DNA from: Parascedosporium putredinis
Lineage: Eukaryota > Ascomycota > Sordariomycetes > Microascales > Microascaceae
Direction of reading: 5' to 3'
NCBI GenBank assembly: GCA_949357655.1
Contig: CASHTG010000016.1
Span: 1,054,001-1,118,000 of the forward strand
Length of the DNA: 64,000 bases
Position 1 is the stretch's first letter; each line of letters begins with the position of its first letter. The notes under the pieces were generated by a model. The model was given only the letters and a program-made list of their open reading frames with translations, did not search any database and was not told the origin of the DNA. The translations under genes and the position numbers were made by a program. Positions 14,080-25,784 of this stretch are shown piece after piece.

Positions 14080-17000
14080 GATGGCTAAGTTGCGGCGCTT
14101 TGATAACCAGAAAATGGAGTATCGCGAGCTAGGCGAGAATATGGGACCAACGTCTGGTCGAGCCTTGAACTCCTGGATTTAGTTTTTGAGGTGGCCTTAA
14201 AGCAGCGTTCTCCTGATTCAGAAGACCATTTGCGTGGGAGCCCGGGAAAATTTCGGTATCAGCTGTGAAACAATGGGAAACGTTTTCGATTCTAACCAAA
14301 TCGATGTAGCTCCACAGCCTGATCGGCAGCCAGCAAAAGGTCCCCAAAAAGGGTAGTGCAGGATCGGCTTATCTAAGCGACCCACTTGCTAGTCGTTCCG
14401 CTCAAAATCTCCGTCTGTCAACTGAGCTGGCCCAAGCGTCTGAGTGAGGTGGCAGTGGGCTTGAAAGGGGGCGTATCATGTGACACATGTAGTTGAGGTA
14501 ACCCGGCCTGACACACTGGAATCACTCCAGTGCCGCTCAATGATGAGTCTCAGGGTCTTCAGTGCATGGGAGTTGAGGCCAGATCAGAACAGGCATCGAC
14601 GCCTAGTACGTCAACCACCTGGCTGGCGTGGGTTGAGCCACTAAGGAAATTTGGCTGCCTCGTGGAACAAGTGATGATGCGCCTAAAGCGAGGCTAACAA
14701 TTTGTACTAGACTGGTTCCCTCCTTGGGTTCAAACTTCGCACCCTCAGAAAGAGCCGTGGCTGTTTTTAGGCCACCTGTTGTTGCGAGCTGTTCGATTAC
14801 CTACCTCGAGGACATGAGGACGTCTGATTTTCGAGGGACACACGTGCGGGGCTGCAACCTAAACAGCAGCAAGGGCTGAGATGGGGCTTGATTCGTGATT
14901 TTCACTGACTAGACTGCCCACGCAACAACGTGCTCTCAACTCAAATGTCAAGAATACATCGTACGAAGTAGGTGCCCTTCCTCAAAGATTAGATATATCT
15001 TCTGTACGGGACTCGGATAACTTTGAAGCAATATCGTCCCTCCGATTGACCGGGGCAATTTTGGGCAAGATCGATCTTGCGGCTGGGCTCCTGTTTCGCG
15101 TTCTGTAATACCCCGTCGCCCGTCAATCCATTCCATCGAGATCCTTGAACGCGGCGCTTCAGAAGGTGTGGGCTGAAGGTCCCGGGTTCCTTGTCAAGCA
15201 AAGTCTCCCGTTCCTGACTGGTGGGTGGGGCAAGCCCTGTGACAAGGTTGGACCCAACTTCAAGCACTACTATTTTTCCCTTCCCAAAAGCCGAGATTTC
15301 CCCAACCCCTCCCCGTGGAGTCTTACTGCTCAAGATTACTTCTCCTTTCAAGGAGTACCAGCGTCTTCAAAATACACTACAGGAGGTTTGGCCTCCCAAA
15401 AGAACGTTGATAAATTAGGGGCTTCGAATATTCCGACTTTATTTTGCTTGGTCCTCTCAAAGGGAAGGAATGCGTGTTTTGGCTTGGGCTACGATTTCTC
15501 TGGCCAAAATCAAGGTTGGGGGATTCTCCTCATTCCCCTTCAACGTTGTCTCGGGCCGGGACTAGACTTTGTTCGAATGGCTCTTGGTCTGAGAGGATAA
15601 TAGCGTGCCTCGTGAGAAGGTTGAACGGGAAAGGGTTTCCATAAACGGACTAGTCCCATAGTCCCGAATGATTGTGGCTTCTCGCTTCCTTCCACAAAGT
15701 TTCCGCATGGTGGGTGGCGAACTGGCATTGCAGCAATGTCCCAGCACGGTCAAGTTGGGAGGCCAGATGCAGGGCGGCGCTCCCCGGAAGTGCTGAGGGA
15801 GAGGCAAGCGTTGGTTGACGATCGGTCCATCACACCTTGCGCACCTACGGAACATTGAAGTGTACGAGTCCCTCGCCTTGCCCATCTCTGGATCCTGCTT
15901 CCCCTCCCCCTTTCCCCCACGACATGCGAGAGTACAGGTACATTGAGAAGAAGGGCAGCACCCACCAGATTTTCCGGGGAGGGCGAAACGCTGAAATTGA
16001 GGCACTTGTGGACTGCGTTCATGTACAGTGCCGGAGGCAGGCTCACCGCACCCAGCCCAAATCCCACTTCCAACTCCCTCTGCCTCTAATTTTTGGCGAA
16101 CTAGGTTCTCACCTTATTTCATTATGGGCTGCCGAGGTCGAAAACAGCCCGCTTCGCCCCCATATTTGGGACATGTCGTCTTCAAGCGGCCTGTTTGTTC
16201 CCCCTACGCTTGGCCCAAGGCGAAACGAATGCTGGCGGGACGATAGATTACAGGTACCAAGGTACGAAAGGGATACTTTGCAAATCTAATGACCAGCGCC
16301 GAATTTTGGTGAGGAAACCAGCGGCTGCATGGCATTTGGCTGTGAGGATGATGATGAAGTACCGAGGTACCCGCTGCCCTGGCTGTACACTGACGCATTC
16401 AGCACGGCCATTGTGGATCACGAAGACCTCACTCTCCTACGATTCCCACAAGGCACCGATCTGGACGCACTCTTCGAAACCCTTCTTCGGCCCAATCGTC
16501 GTCGAGGCGAATCCGGTGCGAGGGTAGGGGAACGAAAAAAGGGCGCCTCCTTCCGTTGCCAAGGCTGAGTTCGTTGTTGGAAAGCTTCGGGGTTCCTCGT
16601 CTTTTGGTGCAAGATCGGCTCCTGTGGTACGATCTGACTTCTTGTACCAATTTACTTGGGGACGATGCCTTCATCTTTAGGTTCCAATCCACAAGCCTCC
16701 CCTCTCTCCATCAGTGAAGGGGCTACCCCAGCGCTCCTATCAAGCAGAAATGCATGCCCGTCACCTCAACTATCTCATGCTCTCGTTGATTGTCGTTCGC
16801 AGCTCCACCTGACTGGGTCAAAAGCCTAGGTGGAGAGCTCTTGCAAAGTAGAGTTGTGGATACATTCAGTGCAGATGACCGTTGCCAAATCAATCTAGCG
16901 CTTGCTTCAAGATTCATCCTTCCCACTGACGGAGGAGAAGGGAAAAAAAAAAAAAAAGCGACGAGGGAAGCATTTCGATGATTAACTGTCTAGTCTCCAC

Positions 17001-17993
17001 CAAGCATGATGCCTTCAATTATGCTGAAGACCCCGGAGAGAGGCCGTTCGGAAAAGACGCGAGTTTTTCTTTAGAGAAACAAAATCAAAACTGAGATAGG
17101 ACACATGGGCTCTTTCTCACAAGTTGATACTCAACTTTCGGTCTTGGGAAGGCTCTGAGAATGGCCTGTGCTGGCACGTTTGGTCTGCCTCCAAGGGCGG
17201 GCGCTAAGAAGCCTCTCGTTCATTTTTCTCTTCTTTTTCCTTTTCTTTTTCTCTTTATTTATCTGCATCTGGATCTCGCCTAAACAGGGTTGGTACAGAG
17301 GTACTCTCGAAGCCCACACAACCCATGCAAAGTTGTGCGCACGGAGGTCCCTGCCATCGTCCCAATCGCCCATGATCCATCACTCCTCCGTCCTGATTAC
17401 TCCGCTGTGTACGCCCCAAGCCAGGACAAGCCAGACACCCAGACACCCAGGCACCCAGACTTTCCAGACCCCCCCCGACACCCCCGACTCCCATTTGATC
17501 CATACTCCCCTGCCTCTCCATACACCCTTGCCCCCATCACCTCTCATTGTTCCACGCCGAGGGCTCCCTGTCTACCCAGTTGGCCTGGTACCTCCTGCAG
17601 TGTACCGAACATTGTGTACCGCCTAATCTACGGCAGGAGCAAAGCCAACCTGGGGTATTCGAGAGAGAGGGCGAAGAGATTTGAAGAGTACCTGACGAGG
17701 AAGCACCACCCGTACCCATTTACCACTAGCCTGCGTTTGCGGAGTACGGAGTACAAGCCATACCACCAAAATTCGCCAACCTACAATCCATCCGTCCTGT
17801 TCTTCACCTCAACCTTCCTTCTCTCGTCAACAACCTCGAAACACAAAAATCTTGCCGCCCACATCGACGACGCCCTCGGAAGCTGTGCGCGACGTGTAAA
17901 CCTCTAATTTAGCATTTTTTCAGGCAGAGCGACCTTGACCTGTCATCCTGCCCTTTTTTATCCCTTCCGCGAGTGGCCACGACGCCCGCGAAG
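14080..17993. other. Intergenic region, including leader of the Sif2-like gene
   Basis: No supported gene. Open frames at 15145-15600 and 17290-17907 have no recognisable fold or family. Imperfect palindromes TACCAAGGTA (16255-16264) and TACCGAGGTAC (16360-16370) occur here. A short direct repeat of ACCCAGAC-type units lies at 17431-17470. The last few hundred bases are C/T-rich and probably form the promoter and leader of the downstream gene. Confidence 0.5.
17431..17470. repeat. Short imperfect tandem repeat of CCAGACACCCAG-like units
   Basis: Three to four degenerate copies of a 9-10 base unit (CAGACACCC / CAGGCACCC) lie in the presumed leader of the Sif2-like gene, followed at once by a run of C. 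It looks like a simple sequence repeat. I see no reason to give it a function. Confidence 0.6.
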
Positions 17994-20578
17994 ATGAAGG
18001 AACTTCTTGACTCGGATCGAGTCAACTTTCTGGTCTGGAGGTTCGTCAAGCCCAGTTTCACCCTTCTCTCACCTCCATCTCACCAGGGGAGGGCTCACTC
18101 CCCTCGCCGCTTGTTCGCGACGTGTTTGCCGGCGACCGCATCGACGTGCATCTGTTTTGCTAACCTTTTACGTCTTATTTTTGTCCTCATTCCAGGTATT
18201 TACTAGAAGGAAGTACGTGAATTGACCCTCGCGGTCATCTCCTATTTAATTTTTAGCCCCCTTTGAATGGTGAATTCGAGATCCCCATGCACGTTCGTTG
18301 TCTAACGCTTCCACCTTTCCTCCCCTCCCCCTTCGCGCAGATTATCGAGAGACAGCCGCCAAATTTCAAAAGGAGTGGCACATCAAGGAGCCGCATCGCC
18401 ATTTTGATTTTGCTCCCTACGTTCAGACTCATGCCCTGGTGTCTGTAATCAACCGAGGGTTAATCTACAATTCCCTAGAGAGGGAATATGCGCAGAAACA
18501 GGTACGTTCCATCACTTGCTGAATCTATGCATGCCGCGTTCGAAATCGGCAGTGCACCCAGCAACCCTCGCACACACAAAGTCGGAGGCGTAGGGGAACG
18601 ACCACTTCAGTGTGCTTTCCCGTCTCACCACCACCCGAATTGCGATGCTGTTGTCCCTCGCCTTCCCTTTACCGTGCATCCCCCCTCTTACCCCGTCTCC
18701 CAAAATTCAATTCGAATTTCGCGGGAGCGATTTGAACTGACAGAATGCCGCCTCGGGATAGACGGCCCAGGAAACCCTGGCCAACGCTGGCAATTCACAG
18801 CGAGGCATCTTTGGACCGCTGGTTGTACAGCCTCCTCGGAAGATTGAGGACGATGACTCGGAGGATGCAGAGGAAGATGGTCCCCTCGATGAGCGAGATC
18901 GACTTTCTAGGAAACGCCAAATTGACCCGCGACTACAGCATCACGCAGGGCAATGGAATGGGAACGGGTCGCCAACGAAAAACCGCGATTGAGCAACAGC
19001 TACGAAAATAGGATGGTGGTGGACTCAGCCACCACCACACCCATGGACACTGCTGATCCTAGCGGTGGAGGCGACAACCACGCCTACCCGTCCCCCTGGA
19101 ACGCGAACCCGCGCCCACGCCAGTACCGCGAACAGATGGCCCCGATCAGGGTACGCAAGTCGATAAAGTCCAGGAACTCGCTCCAGAAACAACCTTTCTT
19201 CGTCTGACTGCCTCGGAATCAGTAACTGGCCAGATTAACGGCGTTGGCGAAAATGCACCAATTTTGTTGCACTGCGAGTGGAACCCCAAGGACCCGTCCA
19301 GCCTGGCGGCTGCTGGAACAGATGCGCTAGCCCGTGTTTGGACCATTACTCGTGCGACAACTGGCGCTCTGCCGAACGGCGACAGCAGCAACCCATCGGG
19401 TCACGTGACAACCGTGAATCAGCCGTTCCACAGCCTGGTTGATGACGAGACACCGCCCAACACAAATGTGACGGCGCTCGCGTGGAACTGGGATGGGACG
19501 GCAATCGCTGTTGCGACTGAGCATGGGAAGAAGGCAAGAATCAATATCTGGGGTCCTGACGGATCGCACCTGCAAAGATTCGAGGTTGCCCAGACACCAG
19601 TCATCAAGCTGCGCTGGAACCCAAGCGCCACTGCCTTACTCGCCATCTCTGTTGATACTGGTGGCTCGATTATAACGGTATACCCCTCGGCGACCTCAAC
19701 TACATTATCATACTTCCTCCCAGGCCACGATCTTAGCAGCTGGCCACTGGACGCGGCGTGGATCAACGAGACCGACTTCCTTGTCTGCGGGGAGAGACGC
19801 TGCTGGCTCTCCACTGCACTGAAACTGCAATTGCTATCGCCAGGAACTTCGATACGAAGCCGGACGACAACTTTACCCAAATTCTATTTGATTGGCGCTC
19901 GAAACTCGTGGCAACCTCGAGTGACAAGGGAGTTCTTGATGTAGGCCCCCACCCGCCCCCTTCCTTCCCCTCTTCCTTTTTTGTTTTTTTTTATCTACAC
20001 ACCTCGTGCAGCGTGACTGTTACTAACCGAAACCTTCTTCTAAATGAAATAGCTTTGGGATGAAACAGGACAAAGACGATCGATTTCGGCGCATTCTGGT
20101 GGCATTACAGCGATCCAATGGCAGCCACTACAAACAACACCCGCAGATGACGAGCGACTTATCGCATCCGGGGAGACGATTGCGCGATCCTAATATGGAA
20201 CGCACAGAAGCCCGAAAGTAAATCCAAATGCTTCCTCACAATGGACTCACCCATTGTGGCATTATCGTTCACACCCGACGGCGCCTTTATCGCAGGAGCT
20301 ACATCCAGCAAGGTTCTCATTTGGAAGGTGGGAGACCATGCGATACCCCGCGCCAGCTGGAGCCGCACACCACACCCTGGCTGGCTTAGTCCAAAGGTGA
20401 ACGCGGAAACGGACGAAGAAGACCCACACTGTCTTTGCTGGGATGCGACAGGAACGAAACTGGCATATGGTGCCAATAGTAGAGTAAGTTATCCTAGGCT
20501 CCCCATGTTCCCGCTCTCTCACTTGTGCCGGATCTAATCACCAATCCACTTTAGCTCGCCGTCATCGATTTTCGGTAG
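17994..20578 (+). CDS. Sif2/TBL1-type LisH-WD40 protein, Set3/HDAC complex subunit
   Basis: Scaffold subunit of the Set3C/SMRT-type histone deacetylase complex in the nucleus. The N-terminal LisH is assembled from three exons: MKELLDSDRVNFLVWR, then a 17-base exon (18196-18212), then YRETAAKFQKEWH. Introns are at 18041-18195, 18213-18340, 18502-18770, 19941-20052 and 20484-20554. A linker containing GIFGPLVVQPPRKIEDDDSE precedes a WD40 propeller (for example LHCEWNPKDPSSLAAAGTD, LIASGGDDCAILIW, HCLCWDATGTKLAYG), ending LAVIDFR and a stop at 20576-20578. Four single-base losses are needed: A5 at 18978-18982, C5 at 19092-19096, G4 at 19089-area counterpart 19789-19792, and G4 at 20170-20173. 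Each restores a WD or linker motif. The family assignment is firm; the function is from homologues. Confidence 0.85.
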
Positions 20579-21969
20579 TACCTTAGAATACAGCATCGAA
20601 GGGTTCGCGATCTTCCCTTTAGGAGTAAAAGCTTTCCAAGTACGCCGCGCGCAGGGACAGCGCCACAATGAGCGTCGTGAAACTAACTACACTCTTCATA
20701 ACCCGGCCAGGATCTCCTCCGGGATGCCCTGTGCAATACAAAAAGGTGGCTGAAGACAGCGCCGTGAAGATCATCTTCGAGTAGCTTGGGGTAAGCTGCA
20801 GGCGCTCAAGAAGAAGAGAAAGAGGTGTTGGGGCTGGAGTAATTGCATGGTAGGACGGGCAGGACGGCATCCACAGACGTTTGTCCAGATGTACAACAAT
20901 CTTTTTGGGGCCTTTCAATTTTTTTTGTTTCTCTTTTTTGTCTCAAGCAGCATGGAACCTATGGATGGGCGGAACGGAAGGCGCAAGTGCAGAATTGTTG
21001 CGATATCACGGCCAGAGGCGAGTACCTTGATACATATCATCTTGAATGTGCGGTTCGTACTTGATGTTCTATACCGTGCCATGAATATACTAGGCGTTCT
21101 TAAGCGATTGCTCTAGATGGGCTTGAGTGTTTTCCTTTTCTAGTGTTCAATTCCGACGAGATTTGTTTGATATCCATAGACACGCTTAGGGCCCTATCAA
21201 GGCGAACACTACCGAGGTACTATGCACATCATTTCGTTCTACATAAACAGTCAAATCAATCTCGTCTCAGTATAAACCTGCAAAGCTTGGACAGTCCGCC
21301 CGATTTGAACCACCACGACCAGCTGGTGACGACTGGGGATGAGCTGCCCCGCTCACCCTGCCGTGCCCAACATAGTGTACAACCACAGGCGAAGGGCCCA
21401 TGTTGCGTCATTGGGGATCATGCAAATCATTTCAGGCTGCACAAGCAAGCCAAAGCCAGAAGCTGCACTCAAAGCACCAAGCATCAAGCATCAAGCACCA
21501 AAGCAAGCAAGCTGCCCATACGTCGCCCTCGCCCCTCCCACCCCTCCCATCCCTCCCATCGTGACCCGTGACGACAACCATTACGCGAGACTGCAAGCTA
21601 TAGGAGCCCGCCTTCCCGTTTGCCTTGCTTGTCCCCCTTTGAAAAGACAATCTCCAACTAATTTTCTACTTCTCTTTCATCCCCCTTTCCCTCATTTTAT
21701 TCCTCCATAAATCATCTGTAGTATTGTAATCGTATCTTTCCGACAAGCTGGCCTATCTACAGAGCACCGCACCCCGCCTCACATACCAAGGAACCAGTCT
21801 GCTACTAAACAGATCAACCCACACTGCAAGACTTGGGCGATTCTCCCGTACTACGCCCCGTCCCTACCGTCAGCGATACATCAGCGCCGGATTATCACGG
21901 TACCCGAACCACGTAACAAAGCAAACGCAAAAACCCCCGAGTACGACCTACGGGAGCCAGTCGCGCACC
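20579..21969. other. Intergenic region between the Sif2-like and NuiA-like genes
   Basis: No supported gene. Contains a palindromic TACCGAGGTAC at 21210-21220 and low-complexity CAAGCA/CATCAAGC and CCCTCCCAT repeats around 21460-21565. The last 200 bases are likely the leader of the next gene. Confidence 0.5.
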
Positions 21970-22564
21970 ATGTCTTCGGACGACGCCTACGCCGCCTTCC
22001 TCGAAAAGGCCAACGAAGACCCATCTTCGGGACGGGCGCAAGCCACCTCGGGCGGATCGGGAGCGCAGAAACTCAAGACTACGGACAAGGGGGCGAGCGT
22101 GCCGGCGGTAATCAACAAGGTCATCAAGGACAAGTTTTACATGAGCGACGCGGACGAGCCGTTTGAGGGGTGGCGCTGAAGTGGGACGAGGAGGCAACGG
22201 ACTCCCTGACGAAGGTTTGTCTTGTCCCCTCGATTTTTGAATATCTGGTTTCTCTTGGTCCTCGATGAGCTAACGGTGAGATCTTTTTTTTCTTTACCAT
22301 TTCGCAGAGGAATTCGCCAAACTCGTAGAGCACTGGGACCCCGCCAACGCAGACGTGGCGATCCAGGACCCTTCGGACTGGAACCGCAACGGGGAATACG
22401 GAGATATTGTGGGTGCCGTGACGGAGGCGATCAAGGGCGCGGACGTGAGGGTGTACAGGGTGAGCAAGGACGCGACCCGGGTGGAGTACTTTGTCGTCGG
22501 GTGCGAGGGCAGCGGGAAGAGCGCGAGGCTTGTGGGTGTGAGGGCTCTGTCGGTTGAGAGCTAG
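21970..22564 (+). CDS. Nuclease A inhibitor-like (NuiA family) protein
   Basis: Small acidic protein of about 165 residues. The first approximately 45 residues are polar and low in complexity. The rest resembles the NuiA fold: KDKFYMSDADEPFE, then KWDEEATDSLTK, LVEHWDP, GADVRVYRVSKD, and a terminal VGCEGSGKSARLVGVRA. In bacteria NuiA blocks the DNA/RNA-nonspecific nuclease A; the role of the fungal relatives is not established. The intron is 22215-22309 (AG choice slightly ambiguous, 22307 is also possible). One base is missing in the G4 run at 22167-22170; without it the first exon stops early at GWR. The start is the first ATG of the frame. The family call is from remembered motif pattern and should be tested with a profile search. 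Confidence 0.7.
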
Positions 22565-23854
22565 AGGAGCTCTGCGGGGGTGCCTCTCACAACTATATAG
22601 GATAATCTCTGTTATTATTCCGAGAGAAGGGTGGGAAATAGAGACACGGATAGGTATATGACCAGCGGGCCTAGAACTTCCGCTTGAAGAGCACATGTAT
22701 GATGATACGCGCGCCTCTGGCCTTGAGAAGAGAACCTCCCCCAAGACTTGCCATCAGGTTGGGTGAACAGTAAGGATACTAAAACTCAGAACCAAGCTCT
22801 TGGGAGGCTGGAGAGTCCGCTTATGTAGCCATGGAAGTCCCGTCTTAGAACTGAAGAGGAACGTAGAGAAAGACTCCTACATGCGATGTATCAAACGGAG
22901 ACATGAATAGAACACATGCTTTTGCGAGGAACAAGGCTGGGGACTTGGCACGCAGCGTCTAGTAGACCCCTGCCTAGCCCCTACAAGTGAGTGAGATGAG
23001 GTCAAAGGGTCGGACAGCTTGAATATGTACGCTGCGTCCAACGAGACTAGCAGGTTGTCTTCAAGACCAGGGCCATGATGCACAATGCTAGGCGCAAAAA
23101 GATGCCATGAAGCGGAAAAGACGACGCGAAAAGCGCATTTCGCAGAGCTCATCTTGGCTCCCTTGAAAAGGAAATCTCCGCTAGAGAATTTGAAATTTGG
23201 TCCCTGTCCCCAAAACGGCAGTCTGGGCAACGGCACACGGGATTTCCTTGTTCAGAGCTCGCTGGTCACATTGACCCTGCACCAATGGCTATTTTAGTAT
23301 TGGCGGAGATAAGAGCGAAATGGGGATTGGAGGGGAATCGTTCCAGACTTGTTCCATTTTAGGGATTGAGTGAAGAGGACCCCGCAGTCCCGGAAAAAAA
23401 AAAAAAAAAACTTAGTTAGCCAAAAGCGAGAATTGGGAGGAGGAAAAAAACTAATTGAGGCGATATAGAGCACGAGGAAGGGGCGACCCTCTATCAATCT
23501 ACGTTGACGTTGAATAGTAAAAAGAGAAAAAAGAAGAAAGAGAAAACGAAAAAGAAAACGGCTGCAAGCTACATTGGGTCAGGTGTGTGTGGTACCGCGA
23601 TTAGTGGTACCCGGCATCGAAATTGACCTCACTGTTGTCACGTCCATTACCTGTAGACCGCCCAATGACTCAACATTGAGGCGAACCTTTGGGACCTTGA
23701 CCCTCCACGTACCCTTCAAAAGGAACAGCGAACTCCAAGCATAGGAACGAGGCATTGAACTCTCGCGAAAGCCTGCCCGAACCCCAACAACCTCGAAAGA
23801 GCTCGTCTTCGCTGCCCCTCGTCCCCCCGCAATCAGCAGACTCTTTTTGTCGCC
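22565..23854. other. Intergenic region and promoter of anthranilate synthase gene
   Basis: No supported gene. It includes an A-run near 23394-23411 and purine-rich tracts around 23520-23570. Its right end is the promoter and leader of the anthranilate synthase gene, with a general-control site described separately. Confidence 0.5.
23666..23672 (+). promoter_or_regulatory. TGACTCA general amino-acid control element (Gcn4/CPC1 site)
   Basis: A perfect palindromic-type TGACTCA lies about 185 bases upstream of the anthranilate synthase start codon. This is the binding consensus of Gcn4 in yeast and CPC1/CpcA in filamentous fungi, which activate tryptophan synthesis genes during amino-acid starvation. 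The motif also occurs by chance elsewhere in the window, so the position and gene context carry the argument. Confidence 0.55.
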
Positions 23855-25784
23855 ATGGCAGGACCGGTACGTTAACGCTTCCCTTGCCTTCTTTTCCACC
23901 TCTTTTCTACCCACCACCCGGGCTAGCTGTGCTTCGTGCTTGATAGAGACCCGTGCTCCGTTTCTGCTCCGTAGCTCCGGGCAATGGAGCTTCGACTACT
24001 AGTAAACGGCAGCTCAGGCTCCCACCCCCTCCCCTCCCTCCCTGGCATGACCTTTCTCCGGAGGCTGGCCGTTTTTCGCTAACTAGTCGGCACTCGTGTC
24101 TCGTTTTCCGCTACAGAGAGGTATCGTGCCCTCCCTGGACACCATCCGAGACTTCCTCGCGAAACCCACCCCAGCCGGAAGCAAGAAGCCGAACCTCGTC
24201 CCCATCTACCGCCAAATTTCCTCCGACCTCATCACCCCGTCCGCCGCGTACCTCAAGGTCTCGACCCACGCCCAAAACGACTCCGAGTACTCGTTCCTCT
24301 TCGAGAGCGCCGCCACCGAAAGGGTTGGCCGATACAGCTTCGTCGGCGCGGGACCCCGCAAGGTCATTACCACGGGGCCCGGCCACGGCGATGAGACGGA
24401 TCCCCTGCCCGGGCTCGAGGCCGAGCTGGCCAAGTACGTCGTCGCTAGCGTTCCCGGCGTGCAGCTACCGCCCATGGCCGGAGGCGCGGTGGGCTACGTC
24501 GGCTACGACTGCGTGCGGTACTTTGAGCCCAAGACGGCGCGCCCGATGAAGGACGTGCTCAAGATCCCCGAGTCGCTCTTCATGCTGTTCGACAACATCG
24601 TGGCCTTTGACCGCTTCTACGGCGTCATCAAGGTCATCACCTACCTACACGTGCCCGAGAGCGAGGCCGAGCTGGCGTCCGCCTACGACGCCGCCAAGGC
24701 CCGCATCGACGAGCTCGTGGCCGTGCTCAACGCCCCCGAGATCCCCCTCCCCGAGCAAGCACCCGTCGAGCTAGGCCAGGAGTACAAGTCCAACATTGGC
24801 CGCGAGGGCTACGAGGCCCACGTCACGACGCTCAAGAAGCACATTGTCGGCGGCGACATCATCCAGGCCGTGCCCTCGCAGCGCTTCGCCCGCCCCACGA
24901 GCCTGCACCCCTTCAACATCTACCGCCACCTGCGCACCGTCAACCCTTCCCCTACCTCTTCTACATCAACTGCCGCGACTTCCACATCGTCGGCGCCTCG
25001 CCCGAGCTGCTCGTCAAGTCCGAGGGCGGCCGCATCATCACGCACCCCATCGCCGGCACCGTGCGCCGCGGCAAGACCCTCGAGGAGGACGAGGCCCTCG
25101 CCGAAGAGCTGCGCAGCTCGCTCAAGGACCGTGCCGAGCACGTCATGCTGGTCGACCTCGCCCGCAACGACGTCAACCGCGTGGGCGACCCTTTTACCGT
25201 CCGCGTCGACCACCTCATGGTGGTGGAAAAGTTTAGCCACGTCCAGCACCTCGTCTCCCAGGTCTCGGGTGTCCTGCGGCCCGACCAGACCAGGTTCGAT
25301 GCCTTTAGGTCCATCTTCCCCGCGGGTACCGTCTCGGGCGCCCCCAAGGTCAAGGCTATGGAGCTCATTGCCGAGCTTGAAAAAGAGAAGAGAGGCGTCT
25401 ACGCTGGCGCCGTGGGGTACTTTGGGTACGGCGGCGTGGATGAGAACGGCAAGGAGATTGAGGGTGCCATGGATACCTGTATCGCGCTGAGGACCATGTT
25501 GGTCAAGGATGGTGTAGCTTATCTCCAGGCCGGTAAGTGTTCTTTCTCGTCTCCTTCCCCCTCCTCCCCTCTCCTACTGTCTTCCGCCTTTTAACCTGTT
25601 TCTTGCTTTGTGGTTTGGTTGCTAATTACAAATGAATTCTCGCTCTCTAGGTGGCGGTATCGTCTTCGACTCGGACGAGACCGACGAGTGGGTAGAGACC
25701 ATCAACAAGCTTGGCGCCAATATGCAGTGCATCACCTCGGCCGAGGAACTGTATCACGAGCAGCAGCAGCAGCAGCAGCAATAG
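23855..25784 (+). CDS. trp2: Anthranilate synthase component I
   Basis: Converts chorismate and glutamine-derived ammonia to anthranilate, the first committed step of tryptophan synthesis; partner of the TrpG-type glutamine amidotransferase. Exon 1 encodes only MAGP (23855-23866); the 250-base intron 23867-24116 follows, then exon 2 (24117-25532), intron 25533-25650 and exon 3. The N-terminal domain holds SAAYLKVSTHAQNDSEYSFL; the chorismate-binding domain holds DIIQAVPSQRF, GASPELLVK, ITHPIAGTVRRG, MLVDLARNDVNRV, VKAMELIAELE and KRGVYAGAVGYF. Length is about 520 residues, as expected. One base is missing in the C4 run at 24949-24952, where NPSP should continue into YLFYINC. The protein ends in seven glutamines, six of them CAG. 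The product tail is tolerated only if the C-terminus is flexible. Confidence 0.95.
25761..25781 (+). repeat. CAG repeat encoding C-terminal poly-glutamine
   Basis: Six CAG codons and one CAA immediately before the TAG stop of the anthranilate synthase gene. Trinucleotide runs of this kind vary in length between strains. The enzyme core ends well before it. Confidence 0.85.

Noticed and set aside
17290..17907. 205-codon plus-strand frame before the Sif2-like gene
   Set aside because: It is made largely of a Pro/Asp/Thr simple repeat and overlaps the likely leader; no conserved segment.
18745..19011. Plus-strand frame starting MPPRDRRPRKPW as an exon of the Sif2-like gene
   Set aside because: Splicing at the AG ending at 18770 gives KQETLANAGNSQRGIFGPL in frame, the expected continuation, without any extra shift.
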